From: Acidobacteriota bacterium | GTDB lineage: Bacteria; Acidobacteriota; Terriglobia; Bryobacterales; UBA6623 | Direction: 5' to 3' | Assembly (NCBI GenBank): GCA_016125275.1 | Contig: WGMB01000018.1 | Span: forward strand, 248,001 to 312,000 | Length of the DNA: 64,000 bases | In this document: in pieces, positions 62,762-64,000 of the stretch | Numbering within the stretch: the first letter of the stretch is position 1 | Layout: each line of letters begins with the position of its first letter | Notes under the pieces: generated by a model | What the model was told of the DNA's origin: nothing | Database searches by the model: none | The model's input: only the letters and a program-made list of their open reading frames with translations | Program-made: the position numbers and the translations under genes

Positions 62762-63427
62762 ATGCGAGTCGCCTTCTACGATTTCGACGGCACCCTTGTG
62801 GGCAGCAACGTCGTGACGCGCTATTTCTTCTTCGCCCGCCGCGCGCCGGGCTGGTTCGACCGGGTCCGTCGATCGACGATCGTGGTGGGCGGGCTGCCCT
62901 ACTGGCTGTGGCTCGACGGCCGGTCGCGGCTGCTGTTCAACGAGATCTTCTATCGCGAGTACAGGGGCTTGAGCGAGGCCTGGTTGCGCGAGACGGCCGA
63001 AAGGCTCTATGACGAAGAGATACGTCCTTCGGTGTACGCCGGCTCGCGGGAGCTGGTGGACAGCGACCGCAAGGAGGGCTTTGAGCCCGTGCTGGTGACC
63101 GGCGGCCTCGATTTTGCGGTGGGACCGGCCGCAAAGAAGTTGGGTTTTGAGACGATGTTGGCGAATCGCATGATCTTTCGGGACGGCATGGCGACGGGCG
63201 AGTTGGAGCGGCCTTTGCTGGCGGAGGCCGGCAAGGTCGAGGCGATGGAAGAGTTTTGCCGTCGTTATAATGTCGATACCGCCGCGTCGAAGGCGTATTC
63301 GGATAGCTATTCGGATGCGCCCATGTTGGAGTGCGTCGGCCGACCGGCCGCGGTCAACCCGGACCGTCGGCTGAAGGCGCTGGCCGCTGAGCGCGGCTGG
63401 CCTGTCTTGAGAACGAAGGGACGCTGA
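62762..63427 (+). CDS. HAD-IB family phosphatase (SerB-like)
   Basis: A 221-residue haloacid-dehalogenase phosphatase. The catalytic Asp motif is FYDFDGTLVGSN at the N-terminus. A helical cap follows (FFARRAPGWFDRVRRS; LLFNEIFYREYRGLS). Motif II is LVTGGLDFAVGP, with Thr in place of the usual Ser, and the Lys is in EAGKVEAMEEF. Motif III is YSDSYSDAPMLECVGRPAAV. This arrangement matches HAD-IB proteins that hydrolyse phosphoserine or lysophosphatidate. The PlsY neighbour hints at a lipid phosphate substrate, but that is inference. Confidence 0.88.
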   Translation: MRVAFYDFDGTLVGSNVVTRYFFFARRAPGWFDRVRRSTIVVGGLPYWLWLDGRSRLLFNEIFYREYRGLSEAWLRETAERLYDEEIRPSVYAGSRELVDSDRKEGFEPVLVTGGLDFAVGPAAKKLGFETMLANRMIFRDGMATGELERPLLAEAGKVEAMEEFCRRYNVDTAASKAYSDSYSDAPMLECVGRPAAVNPDRRLKALAAERGWPVLRTKGR

Positions 63428-63429
63428 CG

Positions 63430-64000
63430 ATGGCAGCCACGACCGTTCATCCCATCCCAGCCCACGCCGAATACGAGTTTGGCGACCCCACGCCCAACGC
63501 GGTGGGGCGGGCGGCTCTGGTTTCGCATTCGCAGTGCGTGGTCCGGCTGAGCCAGGACTCGCGGCCGCGGCTGCTGTGGTCCGGCGAGGACTTGCTGCGG
63601 GTGAAGCTGCCGGCGGGGAGCCGCGTGGTCTATCCCAAGCCGACGATTCCGCCGCTCAAGGACCGCGACGGTGCGATTCGCTACGCTCTCGAGAATCCAG
63701 AGGAGATGGCGCCGTTCACCGACCACCTCCGCCCGGGCATGAAGGTGACGGTGGCGATCGACGATATTTCGCTGCCGCTGCCGAAAATGAACAAGCCGGA
63801 TATCCGGCAATCCGTCCTACAGATCGTGCTCGAGACGCTGGCCGAACACGGCGTGACCGACGTCGAGATCATCATCGCGACGTCGTTCCACCGGCGCATG
63901 GAGCCCTTCGAGATCCGCTGGCAGGTCGGCGCAAAGATCTTCGACGCCTACTACCCCGACAAGCTCTACTGCCACGACGGCGAGAAGCCCGACGGCATGG
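63430..64000 (+). CDS. LarA-like DUF2088 protein (3' end outside window)
   Basis: About 190 residues of the N-terminal part are visible. The conserved block GMKVTVAIDDISLPLPKMNK, then VLQIVLETLAEHGVTDVEII and IATSFHRRMEPFEIRWQVG, resembles the DUF2088 domain of nickel-dependent lactate racemase LarA, including the conserved His-Arg after the IAT. LarA-type enzymes racemise or epimerise 2-hydroxyacids with a nickel-pincer cofactor. The C-terminal part and the rest of the active site are outside the window, so the substrate cannot be judged. It begins 2 bp after the HAD phosphatase stop. Confidence 0.75.
   Translation, partial: MAATTVHPIPAHAEYEFGDPTPNAVGRAALVSHSQCVVRLSQDSRPRLLWSGEDLLRVKLPAGSRVVYPKPTIPPLKDRDGAIRYALENPEEMAPFTDHLRPGMKVTVAIDDISLPLPKMNKPDIRQSVLQIVLETLAEHGVTDVEIIIATSFHRRMEPFEIRWQVGAKIFDAYYPDKLYCHDGEKPDGM

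Overview
The window is a GC-rich, gene-dense chromosomal segment from a bacterium that is most likely an acidobacterium of the Bryobacter/Solibacter group. Three lines of evidence support this: a C-terminal domain of the TIGR03437 (Solibacter) type at the left edge, a VWFA-related domain of the acidobacterial TIGR03436 type at 57.2-58.3 kb, and a DUF1549/DUF1553 plus DUF1501 pair, PQQ beta-propeller enzymes, DUF3604 and sulfatase genes typical of Acidobacteria and Planctomycetes. I see no insertion sequence, prophage, CRISPR array or rRNA. One tRNA gene (Val, GAC) is present. The assignment is inference from gene content.

Layout. 1-5 kb: a surface Ig-repeat protein cut by the left edge, cysS, a SlyD-type FKBP and a small methyltransferase. 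5-8.7 kb: pirin, DinB, a sugar-type MFS permease, tRNA-Val and an orphan NarL-type regulator with a near-consensus promoter. 8.7-12.2 kb: a family 2 glycosyltransferase reading in frame into a frameshifted S1/P1 nuclease, then a PAS protein and a soluble chemoreceptor that together look like a two-gene aerotaxis sensor. 12.2-16.1 kb: a cytochrome-like DUF1549/DUF1553 protein and its DUF1501 partner. 16.1-21.4 kb: a hydrolase-TIR protein, ispG and a PEGA-domain Ser/Thr kinase. 21.4-33.3 kb: two PQQ dehydrogenases, a dihaem cytochrome c, an uncharacterised 1073-residue protein, and a sulfatase/DUF3604 operon. 33.3-39.2 kb: a NagB-like protein, an MFS permease, a CoA-transferase carrying a histone-H1-like tail, and a PhoD-like phosphatase. 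39.2-49.9 kb: a histidine kinase/response regulator pair, a TPR membrane protein, dNTPase, a TerB-acyl-CoA oxidase-like protein, and a nitrite/sulfite reductase followed by two unknown genes. 49.9-56.4 kb: YHYH protein, a third beta-propeller, a Na+/H+ antiporter, small proteins, a YciI protein and an oxidoreductase. 56.5-64 kb: a MoaD-MoaE fusion, a VWA protein, an Hfq-like protein, inositol monophosphatase, a remodelled pyrimidine-phosphorylase homologue, a nucleoside transporter, PlsY, an HAD phosphatase and a LarA-like protein cut by the right edge.

Functionally this looks like a heterotroph with a large periplasmic capacity: Tat- or Sec-exported oxidoreductases, hydrolases and c-type cytochromes that could feed electrons from sugars or alcohols to the respiratory chain. 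The items I find most unusual are the 1073-residue orphan protein, the hydrolase-TIR protein (candidate defence factor), the GT2/nuclease frameshift, the Hfq-like protein with a basic Gly/Arg-rich N-terminus coupled to a VWA gene, the phosphorylase homologue that has lost phosphate- and base-binding residues, and -10 elements lying so close to start codons that several transcripts may be leaderless.
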